A DNA stretch of 64,000 nucleotides from Actinomadura sp. J1-007. Its GTDB lineage: Bacteria > Actinomycetota > Actinomycetes > Streptosporangiales > Streptosporangiaceae. Location of the stretch: the NCBI RefSeq assembly GCF_009793335.1, contig NZ_WING01000001.1:3782001-3846000 (forward strand), read 5' to 3'. Of the stretch, positions 34,181 through 43,034 are shown piece after piece (position 1 is the first letter of the stretch; each line of letters starts with the position of its first letter). A program made the translations under genes and the position numbers. Under the pieces are notes generated by a model that worked only from the letters and a program-made list of their open reading frames with translations, did not search any database and was not told where the DNA came from.

Positions 34181-35143
34181 ATGAAGGATCACATGCGCTT
34201 CGTCCAACGCCGGATAGAGGACGAAACGCGCGACCTGTTGAAGAAGGAGACCGAGGAACGGGTCGCCGAGAGCGACCTCGATCCCGACCGCGACAGCGAG
34301 ATCCTGGCCCGGATCGGCGCCTGGGCGCTGCGGCGCACGCTGCCGTCCGAGGTGCTGGGAGCCCTGAAGGGGTTCTCCGCCTCCGGCAACCACGCACTGC
34401 TACTGAGCAACCTCCCGCGTCCGGAAGCGCCGCCGACACCGGTGCACGGCTTCGCCGACGAGGGGCCCCTGGCCGTCACCAACGCCCTGCACCTGGGGCT
34501 GATCCGGCTGCTCGGCCTCACCCCGTACGCGGTGGGCTACGAGAACCGGGGTCGCCTCATCCGCAACGTGGTGCCGAATCCGGAGGCCACCGGCACTGCC
34601 AGCTCGTGGGGTTCGGACTCGGAGTTCTTCTGGCACACCGACAACCCGCACCTGCCGTTCGGCGGCCCCGACGTCAACCCCCGCCCGTACGTCCCGCGCT
34701 ACCTGACCTTCTGCGTCGCCCGCAACGTTGAGGAGGTGCCGACCGAGGTCATGGCGCTGGAGACCGCTCTGGACCGGATTCCCGAGAAGACGCTGCGGGT
34801 CCTGGCCGCGCCGGTGTTCGAGATCGCCGCGCCCGAGTCCAACGACCTGGCCGACGACGGAGCGCGTCGCTTCCACGGCCGCACCGCCGTGCTGGAGCTC
34901 GACGGCGACGACGGGCCGCGGGCCCGTTACGACCGGGGCACCACCCGGGGACGCGACGAGGCCGCGGACGCGGCGCTGGACACGTGGGCCGCCGCGCTCG
35001 CCACAGTCCCCTGCCGGCGGCCCGTGCTGCGGCCGGGGCACTTCCTGATCTTTGACAACTACCGCGTCGTGCACCGCCGGGACGCCTTCGAGCCGGCGCC
35101 CGACGACCAGGCCCGGTGGCTGCGCCGGTGCTACGCCAGCTAG
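34181..35143 (+). CDS. Fe(II)/2-oxoglutarate-dependent dioxygenase (TauD/clavaminate-synthase-like)
   Basis: This 320-residue protein starts at the ATG at 34181 behind GAGGGAGAG. F-F-W-H-T-D-N-P-H-L gives the H-x-D iron ligands. The distal histidine is in Y-R-V-V-H-R-R-D-A-F, and the arginine binding 2-oxoglutarate is in R-W-L-R-R-C-Y. A helical N-terminal extension of about 60 residues is rich in charged residues. Relatives hydroxylate amino acids at the beta carbon, so a hydroxylated amino-acid building block is a reasonable guess. It sits between the two ATP-grasp genes. Confidence 0.9.
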   Translation: MKDHMRFVQRRIEDETRDLLKKETEERVAESDLDPDRDSEILARIGAWALRRTLPSEVLGALKGFSASGNHALLLSNLPRPEAPPTPVHGFADEGPLAVTNALHLGLIRLLGLTPYAVGYENRGRLIRNVVPNPEATGTASSWGSDSEFFWHTDNPHLPFGGPDVNPRPYVPRYLTFCVARNVEEVPTEVMALETALDRIPEKTLRVLAAPVFEIAAPESNDLADDGARRFHGRTAVLELDGDDGPRARYDRGTTRGRDEAADAALDTWAAALATVPCRRPVLRPGHFLIFDNYRVVHRRDAFEPAPDDQARWLRRCYAS

Positions 35144-35159
35144 ACGAGGAGCGAAGAAC

Positions 35160-36416
35160 ATGTACCGTGTGGCGGTCATCGGGGGCCAACCCCATGCTGT
35201 GGCGGCGGCCCAAGAGCTCGGTGTCGAGGTCGTCCTCGTGCACGAGGAGGGCAAGTACGAGGCGGAGTTCGCCGACTACTGCGAGCGCATCATCCACGCG
35301 CCCATCACCGACAGCGGCGCCATGTACGAGGTGCTGGCCCCGCTGCACCGCGAGCGCCCGTTCGACCGGGTGCTCACCACCAGCGAGGACGGCGCGGTCG
35401 CGACCAGCGAGCTGTGCGAGCTGCTCGGGCTGACCGGGACGAGCCCGGAGACCTCGCGCGTCGTCAAGGACAAGGGGGCGATGCGCAAGCGTCTCGCCGA
35501 GCACGACCTCAGCCCGGTGCGCCACCGCGTCGTGCGCAGCGCCGACGAGCTGGCCGACTTCTTCTACACCGTGAACGGCCGGATCGTCGTCAAACCGGTG
35601 GACGGCGTCGCCAGCATCCAGATCCACATGGCGGACACCGCCGAGGATGTGAGGACCGCCTGGAAGAGCCTGCGGGAGGCCGGGCACGAGTCCGCGCTGG
35701 CCGAGGAGTTCCTGGACGGACCCGTCGTCAGCGTCGACACCTTCTCTTATGAAGGCCGTCATCTCGCGATCGGCATGTCGGAGTACCGGATGAACGAGTA
35801 CTTCGCCGAATGGGAGGTCAGCACGCCGAGCCGCGTCGCGATCCCGCACCGCGACGAGCTTCGCGAGACGACCTACCACCTGCTCGACGCGATCGGGCTC
35901 AAGGACGGCCCCGCGCACAGCGAGTTCATCCTCACCCCGGAGGGGGCCCGTGTGCTGGAGACGCACAACCGGCTGGCGGGCAGCGGTGCGCCGGAGCTCG
36001 TGCGCCGGGTGTCAGGGCTCAGCCTGTCGCGGATGTTCCTGTCGGTCACCCTCGGCATCGAGGAGCTGCCGGCCGAGCCGCCCGAGTGGACCGGCGGCGC
36101 GGCCATCCAGTTCTTCGTGCCGCCGCCCGGGACGATCACCGCGATCGAGGGCGTGGATTCGCTGGTCGAGCAGGGCGTGGAGGTCGTCCAGGTGCCGCCC
36201 GGCGTGACGCTGCCGAACATCGTCCCCTACATCAACCGGTTCGCCGACGCCGAACTCGGCGTCGTGGTCGGCAAGGGCGTGGGCGACGAGGTGCGCGAAC
36301 TGAGGTCGGTGGCCGACTGCGTCAACGGCTACGTCATCGTCTCGGGCAAGGACGCCGGCGACGCCGTGGCCAGAGGCGACGAGGCCGTCGATCGCGTCAG
36401 GTTCGAGACGCGATGA
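35160..36416 (+). CDS. ATP-grasp ligase 2
   Basis: This 418-residue protein starts at the ATG at 35160, behind GACGAGGAGCG. It begins Y-R-V-A-V-I-G-G-Q-P-H-A and has R-V-L-T-T-S-E-D-G-A-V-A in the pre-ATP-grasp domain. The ATP-grasp fold shows R-I-V-V-K-P-V-D-G-V-A-S, L-A-E-E-F-L-D-G-P-V-V-S-V-D, and H-S-E-F-I-L-T with L-E-T-H-N-R-L-A-G-S-G. This is a different branch from ligase 1. By family it should form a second amide bond or a carboxylate-amine ligation with a different partner. It overlaps the exporter gene by four bases. Confidence 0.9.
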   Translation: MYRVAVIGGQPHAVAAAQELGVEVVLVHEEGKYEAEFADYCERIIHAPITDSGAMYEVLAPLHRERPFDRVLTTSEDGAVATSELCELLGLTGTSPETSRVVKDKGAMRKRLAEHDLSPVRHRVVRSADELADFFYTVNGRIVVKPVDGVASIQIHMADTAEDVRTAWKSLREAGHESALAEEFLDGPVVSVDTFSYEGRHLAIGMSEYRMNEYFAEWEVSTPSRVAIPHRDELRETTYHLLDAIGLKDGPAHSEFILTPEGARVLETHNRLAGSGAPELVRRVSGLSLSRMFLSVTLGIEELPAEPPEWTGGAAIQFFVPPPGTITAIEGVDSLVEQGVEVVQVPPGVTLPNIVPYINRFADAELGVVVGKGVGDEVRELRSVADCVNGYVIVSGKDAGDAVARGDEAVDRVRFETR

Positions 36417-37723
36417 GCACGCAGGAGGAACGGGCGCCGCGGGAGGGCGCCGTCGCGACCGAGCCCGGCGGCCGGACCAGGCGGGCTCCGGAGCGCGAGC
36501 CGTCCATTTTCCGGGAGCCCGGCTACCGGTGGCTGTTCAGCGCCGCGCTGGTCAGCAAGATCGGCGCACAGGTCAGCTATATCGCGATCCCGCTGATCGC
36601 GGTGACCAAGCTGAACGCCACCGCGGGCCAGGTCGGCCTGCTCGGCGCGCTGAGTTTCGCCGCGTTCCTGCTGGTCGGGCTCCCCGCCGGGGTCTGGGTG
36701 GACCGCATGAGGCGGCGTCCGGTGATGGTCGCCGCGCAGGTGTCGCGGGCCGTGCTGATGGTCACCGTGCCGATCGCCTGGGCGCTGGACTCCCTCACCA
36801 TCTACCAGCTGTACGCGGTGGTCCTGCTGAGCGGTGTCGGCACCGTCTTCGACGACGTCGCCGGGCAAAGCTATCTGCCGCACGTGGTCGGCCGTGACCG
36901 GCTGATGGCCGCCAACACCGGCATCAGCAGCCTGAACGCGGGCAGCGAGGTGGCCGGGCGCAGCGTGGGCGGCTACCTGGTCGCGGCCGCGACCGCCGCC
37001 GGGGCCGTCATGGTGGACGTCGCAGGCTTCCTGCTGTCGGCGCTGATGCTGATGCGCATCCGGCGGCCGGAGGCGAAGGCCGAGCGGGGGGCCGACCGCG
37101 ATCTGCGACGCGAGATGTGGGAGGGGCTGCGGTTCGTCCTCAGCCATCCGATCCTGCGGCCGATCGCCTTCGCCGGCGCGCTGACCAACTTCTCGTTCCA
37201 GGTCAACCTGGTCATCATGCCGATCATCTTCATGCGGCAGCTCGATCTGTCGGAGACCGCGCTCGGCGCGTACCTGTCGATCGGCGGTGTCGGCGTGCTC
37301 ACCGGCGCGCTGCTGGCCCGGCGCGTCGCGCACCGGGTCGGGCACGGCCGGATGCTGTGGATCGCCGGTGCGGCGGTCGCTCCGATCGCGCTGTTCGTGC
37401 CGCTGATCGACAACGGCCCGTGGCTGTTCGTGGCGGGCGGCGCGTGGCTGCTGGTCACCATGAAGGCGGGCATCGACAACGTCATCCAGGTCAGCTTCCG
37501 CCAGCGGGCCACTCCGGACGCGATGCTCGGCCGGATGAACGCCACCATGCGTTTCCTGATGACCGGGGCGCTGGCAATCGGCGCGAGCGTCGGCGGCCTG
37601 GTCGCGCAGCTCGCCGGTGCGCGCGCCGCCCTGTGGGTGAGCGCGGCGGGACTGGCCTGCGTCTGGATGATCATCTACTTCTCGCCGCTGCGCGGGATGC
37701 GAGACCTGCCGGGGGAGTCATGA
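36413..37723 (+). CDS. MFS exporter (EntS/MFS_3 type)
   Basis: This 436-residue protein starts at ATGA overlapping ligase 2. An arginine- and glutamate-rich tail of about 35 residues precedes Y-R-W-L-F-S-A-A-L-V-S-K-I-G. The inter-helix motif V-W-V-D-R-M-R-R-R-P-V-M and D-V-A-G-Q-S-Y-L-P follow. About twelve membrane helices can be counted. This group exports siderophores and small antibiotics. As the only transporter in the operon it probably secretes the product and protects the producer. Confidence 0.9.
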   Translation: MSTQEERAPREGAVATEPGGRTRRAPEREPSIFREPGYRWLFSAALVSKIGAQVSYIAIPLIAVTKLNATAGQVGLLGALSFAAFLLVGLPAGVWVDRMRRRPVMVAAQVSRAVLMVTVPIAWALDSLTIYQLYAVVLLSGVGTVFDDVAGQSYLPHVVGRDRLMAANTGISSLNAGSEVAGRSVGGYLVAAATAAGAVMVDVAGFLLSALMLMRIRRPEAKAERGADRDLRREMWEGLRFVLSHPILRPIAFAGALTNFSFQVNLVIMPIIFMRQLDLSETALGAYLSIGGVGVLTGALLARRVAHRVGHGRMLWIAGAAVAPIALFVPLIDNGPWLFVAGGAWLLVTMKAGIDNVIQVSFRQRATPDAMLGRMNATMRFLMTGALAIGASVGGLVAQLAGARAALWVSAAGLACVWMIIYFSPLRGMRDLPGES

Positions 37724-38475
37724 CCGTACATTCCGGAGTCGCCGTGGTGACCGGAGCGAGCAGCGGCATCGGCGCCGCCTGCGCCCGGCGGCTCGCGGCC
37801 GACGGCCACCACGTCGTCGTCGCGGCGCGGCGCACCGAGCGGCTGGCGAAGCTGGCCGCCGAGATCGGCGGCGGGTCCGTCACCGTGGACGTCACCGACG
37901 CGAGCTCGGTCGCGGATCTGGCGGCGGCGCTGCACCGCTGCGACGTACTGGTGAACGCGGCCGGCGGCGCGTTCACCGCGGCGTCCGGCGAGACGTCGGA
38001 CCCGGACGACTGGGAGCGCGGCTTCCGGCTGAACACGGTCGGCACCCTGCGCGTCACCCAGGCCCTGCTGCCGCTGCTGCGGGCCGACGGCGGCGGCTCG
38101 ATCGTCAACGTCTCCTCCACCGCGGCATCGGTCGCCTATGAAGGCGGCGGCGAATACTGCGCCGCCAAGCACGCGGTGCGCGCTCTCACCCGGACGCTGC
38201 GCCTGGAGCTGTGCGGCGAGCCCGTCCGGGTGATCGAGGTCGCGCCCGGCATGGTGCGGACCGAGGAGTTCGCACTGAACCGCTTCGGCGGCGACGCCGA
38301 GCGCGCGGCGGCCGTGTACGCCGGTGTGGACCGCCCATTGGTCGCCGAGGACGTGGCCGAATGCGTGGCCTGGTCGGTATCGCTGCCGCCGCACGTCAAC
38401 ATCGACCAGATCACCGTACGACCGCTCGCGCAGGCGGCCCAGCACAAGGTCCACCGCGGGCCGCTGTTCTCCTGA
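37720..38475 (+). CDS. Short-chain dehydrogenase/reductase
   Basis: This 251-residue protein starts at ATGA overlapping the exporter stop. It is a classical SDR with V-T-G-A-S-S-G-I-G, V-N-A-A-G-G, I-V-N-V-S-S-T and Y-C-A-A-K-H-A, and V-A-P-G-M-V-R-T-E-E-F after the active site. It resembles serine-dehydrogenase-like (YdfG) members that oxidise 3-hydroxy acids. It is the second classical SDR of the operon and is diverged from the first, so it probably acts on a different intermediate. Confidence 0.92.
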   Translation: MTVHSGVAVVTGASSGIGAACARRLAADGHHVVVAARRTERLAKLAAEIGGGSVTVDVTDASSVADLAAALHRCDVLVNAAGGAFTAASGETSDPDDWERGFRLNTVGTLRVTQALLPLLRADGGGSIVNVSSTAASVAYEGGGEYCAAKHAVRALTRTLRLELCGEPVRVIEVAPGMVRTEEFALNRFGGDAERAAAVYAGVDRPLVAEDVAECVAWSVSLPPHVNIDQITVRPLAQAAQHKVHRGPLFS

Positions 38476-38495
38476 CGACACCGAAGGGATCCGGA

Positions 38496-39698
38496 GTGAG
38501 CGAGCCGATGGGGAAGATAGCGGTCCGGCAGACGGCGATCATGAGTGATCCGGGCGGGACCGGGCGCTTCGGCGAGTTCGGCGGCCGGTTCGTGCCCGAG
38601 TCCCTGGTGCCCGCCTGCGAGGAGGTGGAGGCGGCGTTCCGGGACGCGTGGGCCGACCATTCGTTCCGCCATGACCTCGACTCCCTGCTGCGGGTCTACG
38701 CGGGGCGCCCGACCGCGTTGACCCCGGCCTGGCGGCTTTCCGCCGAACTCGGTGTCACCGTGCTCCTCAAACGCGAGGATCTGGCGCACACCGGCTCCCA
38801 CAAGATCAACAACGTGCTCGGCCAGGCACTGCTGGCCCGCCGCATGGGCAAGAAGCGGCTGCTGGCCGAGACCGGCGCCGGGCAGCACGGCGTCGCCACC
38901 GCGACCGCCGCCGCGTTGCTCGGCATGAGCGCCACGGTTTTCATGGGCGAACGCGACATCGAACGGCAGGGCCCCAACGTGTTCCGCATGCGGATGCTCG
39001 GCGCCGAGGTCGTACCGGTCGGCACCGGAAGCCGGACGCTCAAGGACGCCTGCAACGAGGCGATGCGGCAGTGGGTTTCCTCCACTGCGGACTCCTACTA
39101 CTGCATCGGCTCCGTCATGGGACCGCACCCCTACCCGTGGATGGTGCGGGAACTCCAACGAGTCATCGGTGACGAGGCACGCTCGCAGTGCGCGGCCGAA
39201 CTGCCCTCCGCCGTCCCCGACTACGTGGTCGCCTGCGTCGGCGGTGGCTCCAACGCGGCGGGCACGTTCGCGGGCTTCACCGGGACCTCCGCCAGGCTGG
39301 TCGGGGTCGAGGCCGAGGGCGGCGCCGCCATCGCCTTCGGCCGGGTGGGCGTGCTGCACGGCTTCCGCTCGATGGTGCTCCAGGACGAGGACGGCCAGAT
39401 CACCGAGGCCCACTCGATCGCCGCCGGCCTGGACTACCCCGGCATCGGCCCCGAGCACGCCCACCTGAACGCCACCGGCCGGGCCCGGTACGTCAGCGTC
39501 GGAGACAAGGAGGTCCTGGCGGCGGTGGAGCGGCTCGCCCGTGCGGAGGGGATCTTCTGCGCTCTGGAGTCGGCCCACGCGGTCGCCTGGGTGCTGCGCG
39601 CCGCCGGAACCGCCGACCTGCCGTCGAGCTCGACCGTCCTACTCGTCCTCTCCGGCCGCGGCGACAAGGACATCGAGGCACTGGCGGAGCGCCGATGA
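38496..39698 (+). CDS. trpB: Tryptophan synthase beta chain
   Basis: This 400-residue protein starts at the GTG at 38496 behind GAAGGGA. It carries F-G-E-F-G-G-R-F-V-P-E-S and the PLP lysine in T-G-S-H-K-I-N-N. It also has A-E-T-G-A-G-Q-H-G with the catalytic glutamate, and C-V-G-G-G-S-N-A-A-G for PLP phosphate. L-S-G-R-G-D-K-D at the end has the pyridine-binding serine. All catalytic residues are present, so it should join indole (or an analogue) with serine. It lies at the end of the biosynthetic operon with trpA overlapping it, but no trpE, trpD or trpC is near, so its role may be pathway-specific. Confidence 0.95.
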   Translation: MSEPMGKIAVRQTAIMSDPGGTGRFGEFGGRFVPESLVPACEEVEAAFRDAWADHSFRHDLDSLLRVYAGRPTALTPAWRLSAELGVTVLLKREDLAHTGSHKINNVLGQALLARRMGKKRLLAETGAGQHGVATATAAALLGMSATVFMGERDIERQGPNVFRMRMLGAEVVPVGTGSRTLKDACNEAMRQWVSSTADSYYCIGSVMGPHPYPWMVRELQRVIGDEARSQCAAELPSAVPDYVVACVGGGSNAAGTFAGFTGTSARLVGVEAEGGAAIAFGRVGVLHGFRSMVLQDEDGQITEAHSIAAGLDYPGIGPEHAHLNATGRARYVSVGDKEVLAAVERLARAEGIFCALESAHAVAWVLRAAGTADLPSSSTVLLVLSGRGDKDIEALAERR

Positions 39699-40483
39699 AC
39701 CTCGAGACGCATCTGCGCGCCCGCCGCGACGCCGGCCACAAGCTGCTGGTCCCCTACGTGACCGGCGGCCTCAGCTCTCGCTGGCCGGACTACATCACCG
39801 CGTTCGAGGCCGCAGGGGCCGACGCCGTTGAGATCGGCCTGCCGTTCTCCGACCCGATGCTCGACGGTGCCACCATCCAGGAGGCGTCCGACCGGGCGTT
39901 GGCCCGGGGCGCGACAGCGCGCGGGATCCTGGAGGAGCTCGCTCGCCTACGCGCCAACGTCCCCCTGGTGGCGATGACCTACCTCAACCTCGTCGTCCAG
40001 GAAGGCCCTGACGCCTTCTGCGCCGCGCTGCGCGAGGCTGGCGTCGCCGGGCTGGTCGTCCCCGACGCTCCGTTGGAGGAGGCCGCGGGCCTGGAAGCGG
40101 CTTCCGTACGCAACGGCATCGACCTGGTCCTGCTCGCCGCGCCCTCGTCATCGCCGAACCGGCTCGCCGAGATCGCAGACCGCAGCCGGGGTTTCGTCTA
40201 CGCGGTGAGCCTCATGGGCACCACCGGCGAGCGTACCGACCTCGCCGAGAGCGCGGCGAAACTGAGCCTCGCCATCAAGGCCGTCACCGACCGTCCCACG
40301 CTGCTGGGCTTCGGCGTTTCCACGCCCGCCCACGCGGTCGAGGCCGCCCGGTGGGCCGACGGTGTCGTCATCGCCTCCGCGCTGATGTGCCGCGCGCTGG
40401 ACGGTGTCCCACCCGAGGGCCTCGCCCCCGACGTGGCCGCCGTTCGCCGAGCCCTCGACGACACCGCCCGATCCTGCCACTGA
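39695..40483 (+). CDS. trpA: Tryptophan synthase alpha chain
   Basis: This 262-residue protein starts at ATGA overlapping trpB. It has V-P-Y-V-T-G-G, V-E-I-G-L-P-F-S-D-P-M-L-D-G with both catalytic acids (the Glu and the Asp before Gly), L-M-G-T-T-G-E-R and G-F-G-V-S-T-P. The phosphate-binding segment reads I-A-S-A-L where most enzymes have V-G-S-A. It should split indole-3-glycerol phosphate and pass indole to TrpB. It is the last gene of the operon; transposase debris follows at once. Confidence 0.94.
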   Translation: MNLETHLRARRDAGHKLLVPYVTGGLSSRWPDYITAFEAAGADAVEIGLPFSDPMLDGATIQEASDRALARGATARGILEELARLRANVPLVAMTYLNLVVQEGPDAFCAALREAGVAGLVVPDAPLEEAAGLEAASVRNGIDLVLLAAPSSSPNRLAEIADRSRGFVYAVSLMGTTGERTDLAESAAKLSLAIKAVTDRPTLLGFGVSTPAHAVEAARWADGVVIASALMCRALDGVPPEGLAPDVAAVRRALDDTARSCH

Positions 40484-40559
40484 GGTGATCTCAGGGATTC
40501 CGAACCGGACACAGAGGCTGGGAGGTTTGGGCAGGCGGTCATGGTGTCGCGCTGGTTCG

Positions 40560-41160
40560 CGGTGAGCGCGACATCCCCGAACTCGACCGTGGCCACAAGG
40601 TGACGCGGGCCTCCCGGTACATCAACCAGGGAGCGCCGTTCCGGCGCTCCAGGCCCCCGATCTGCATGAGGCGCTGGCCCACCCCCGCGACGACGGTCAT
40701 CCCTGGTTGGAACGCCTCCGCCGATCGCCGCGCCCAGCAGACCCTCAGCGTCAAATCGCGAACCGATCGACCTGGGATACTCCGGCAAGGCCCACGAGCA
40801 CGCCGGTAACGTCCGGGCCCTGCCGGGCACGGCTCGCTCCACGGCCTGTCAGCAGCCCGCCCCATGTCCTCGGCGCAGCGGCACAAGGACTTCCCACCCT
40901 GGCCGACGGCGGCTACCAAAGCCCCGGAATCGGCATTCTCACCCCCCTGCCGACGGTCGGCCCTTCAGCAACGGAAACCGCACCTGCAACTGGCTCCAGC
41001 GCGGCCTGCGCCACCTCGGCGAACCCGGATTCGCCCTACTCAAAGGCCGCCGGCGCATCCTCCAGCACATCACCGCCAGCCCCAGCAAAATCGGCGACAC
41101 CGCCCTCGTCCTCACCCACTTCGAGCACGACCACCCACCCCGAACTCGCTGAGACCACCT
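40560..41160 (+). mobile_element. Degraded DDE transposase (IS5-like, DDE_Tnp_4 type)
   Basis: Pieces in different forward frames line up with one protein. I-D-L-G-Y-S-G-K-A-H-E-H-A-G-N-V is followed by G-L-P-T-L-A-D-G-G-Y-Q-S-P-G-I, then F-A-L-L-K-G-R-R-R-I-L-Q-H-I-T and A-L-V-L-T-H-F-E-H. These are the catalytic core and end of an IS5-type transposase. Several frame changes and at least one deletion separate them, and the N-terminal DNA-binding part is not recognisable. It marks the right border of the biosynthetic operon. Confidence 0.7.
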
Positions 41161-41530
41161 CACTGGACCTTCACAGATCTCGCCCGCGCCCTCCTCACGA
41201 GGTCACCCGGCACTCGATCAAGGTCCTTCGAGGAAGGAACACCGCTCCAACGGCTCCTCCGCCCTCGTGAGATCAGGGCAGAGCTGGCTGAGCTGCGTCA
41301 ACGTCAAAGGGAGCTCGAACGAGAGCTTGCCGCCCTCGACCGGGTTTGACCTCCTGACCGTAGCGACGCCAGACGAAACCTAGCCGCTCCGACCAGGACA
41401 CTTCGCAGGAGCCTGCAGCTGTGGATTCGCTATCCGCCGATGCGCCCGCCATAGTCTGCCAAGCCGCTTGCTCTTCAACCCTGAGCGGAACAGAGAACAG
41501 CAACGTTCCCTGAATCCCGAAACAAAAAAA
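41161..41530. other. Tail of the transposase debris and a short charged frame
   Basis: A forward frame ending at 41349 encodes R-E-I-R-A-E-L-A-E-L-R-Q-R-Q-R-E-L, a coiled-coil-like segment without a start; it may be a stump of another gene. Nothing is recognisable between 41350 and 41530, which is less GC-rich than the surroundings. Confidence 0.3.
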
Positions 41531-41554
41531 TGGGACAGAGTAATCTCTGTCCCA
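41531..41554 (-). terminator. Strong intrinsic terminator for leftward transcription
   Basis: TGGGACAGAG and CTCTGTCCCA pair perfectly around TAAT. On the reverse strand the hairpin is followed directly by seven T residues (AAAAAAA at 41524-41530 on the forward strand). Read rightward only CTTT follows. It would stop transcripts coming from the right, yet no convincing leftward gene lies immediately to the right. Confidence 0.75.
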
Positions 41555-42163
41555 CTTTGCATCCACATATAAGCTTCGGTGTCCGAGGGGCGATCACAAC
41601 CATTCGCACATGCCTGCCACCACCCCGATCGGTGACGTCTACCGCGTCGCGGTGGGATAGCTATCCACCTGCCCGCCGTAGCGACATCCCGGGTTCGTAT
41701 ACGGCGTGACTGTGCACGAACTTAACGCTATCGAGAGTTGCTGGCTTGAGTGCCAGTTGGCACCAAAGACGCGGAATGGATTTCCGCACCGGTTTAAACC
41801 AAGAACGGGGAAGCTCCCCAACCCGCTCCGCCCACCCCCGCGTCCGCCTAACGATCCCGTCCCGCTCCCCCATCCGGACCGTGTCGCTGCGGCGAGTCAC
41901 CGGATACATCCATGGGATGCGAGAGGGAGCCGGCCTCTTCTCAGAGCTCCCTTCGCCCACTACGTAGCAGCCAAGCGGCCACGATGCGATTTCCTCGATC
42001 CAATCTTCGCAGGAGGCGTGGAAGCAGGTTCCTCGTTGGCGTGGAGCGACGACACCACGCGGATACCGTCACTTACGGCGTTGAGGTGATTTCAACCTGG
42101 ATGTGGAGGGCACGGATTGGTGGCGGGTGATGGATATGGTTGCGGAATGTGTGACGCTTTTTG
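41555..42163. other. 609-bp stretch of lower GC without an identified gene
   Basis: A reverse frame (41661-41960) has a protein-like composition (M-Y-P-V-T-R-R-S-D-T-V, E-R-V-G-E-L-P-R-S-W-F-K-P-V) and ends upstream of the leftward terminator. It has no recognised family and no good ribosome site. It could be a relic or part of an RNA-encoding element. No other signal was found. Confidence 0.3.
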
Positions 42164-42643
42164 CTAGACGAAGTTGTCGATCAAGATTAACCTGGTTCGC
42201 GCGAGAGCTTCACGTGCTGCTTTATCCAGCCGTGCTGAATTTGTTGGGTCCGATCCTGATCTTTGCGGTCGGGCTGGTGCGCGAGCCTCGGCGTCGGATT
42301 CAACAGGTAGTGGCCTTTGGGCGCGCCCAGGTGCCAGGTGGCGACTGCAGGGGCCATGACCGGGATGGTCAGTCTCATTCAGGGTGACGACCAGGTCGGC
42401 CCCGGGGTAGCCGACGGCCGTGACCCTGACCGCGACGCTTGGGGCGGCGTGCGGATTCACCGGCGCGCCGCGCTCGTCCACCACCGCGTCCCGGGCTGTC
42501 GCGGTGTGGGGGAACAGAATGCCGAGGGCGCCGTACTCGGCGACCAGGCGGCGCAGCCGCTCGCTTTGGTGGCATCCACCAACCAGCTCCGCGCCGTCCA
42601 GGGCAGTCTCGACGCCGTCCGCCGTCCCGGCAGGAGAACCACA
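42164..42643 (-). CDS. Hypothetical protein or relic
   Basis: The reverse frame has partly protein-like composition: E-Y-G-A-L-G-I-L-F-P-H-T-A-T-A-R-D-A, then V-N-P-H-A-A-P-S-V-A-V-R-V-T and D-L-V-V-T-L-N-E-T. The last 50 codons (A-R-L-D-K-A-A-R-E-A-L-A) are also plausible. No start with a ribosome site stands out and no family is recognised. It could be an old pseudogene. The 390 bases between it and the LamG gene hold only that gene's promoter region. Confidence 0.3.
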   Translation of the reverse strand, partial: CGSPAGTADGVETALDGAELVGGCHQSERLRRLVAEYGALGILFPHTATARDAVVDERGAPVNPHAAPSVAVRVTAVGYPGADLVVTLNETDHPGHGPCSRHLAPGRAQRPLPVESDAEARAPARPQRSGSDPTNSARLDKAAREALARTRLILIDNFV

Positions 42644-43034
42644 ATCCGGCCGGCGTGGAGTCCGGCTCAAAAGCGTCGGGAGCTCCTAGCATTTCCAGCC
42701 CCGCCCGCCTTTGCCACCTCTGCCCCGCTTGTGCTCGGTGTGTCTGGACCGTTTTCCGGGCTGCCATCTCTCAGCTCGGCAACCGATCCACTCACCCACC
42801 GCTGTGACACATTGACCATGGTCACGACAACTACAGAGAGTATCCGTACGCAGCTAGCTCCACGAATGACGAAGTCCCCTGGGACTCTGGTGACGCGCAG
42901 GTCAGGAGCAGGGTTGGCGACAAATGAAGTGATGTAGATCACAATTTTACGGGGAACTTTGATCTTCACGCCCGGTCATTCGTGACGTTAAGCTACGGCG
43001 ACTTTGTGCTGACTTGCCTAGTTCGGGAGCATTT

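Noticed and set aside
41661..41960. Group II intron or retron-type element
   Set aside because: The lower GC and the structured feel suggested it, but no reverse transcriptase fragment, conserved intron end or domain V-like hairpin could be identified.
42667..42969. 100-codon reverse frame upstream of the LamG gene
   Set aside because: It has a lysine-rich start, but its position is the promoter region of the LamG gene, it has no ribosome site and its second half is low complexity.
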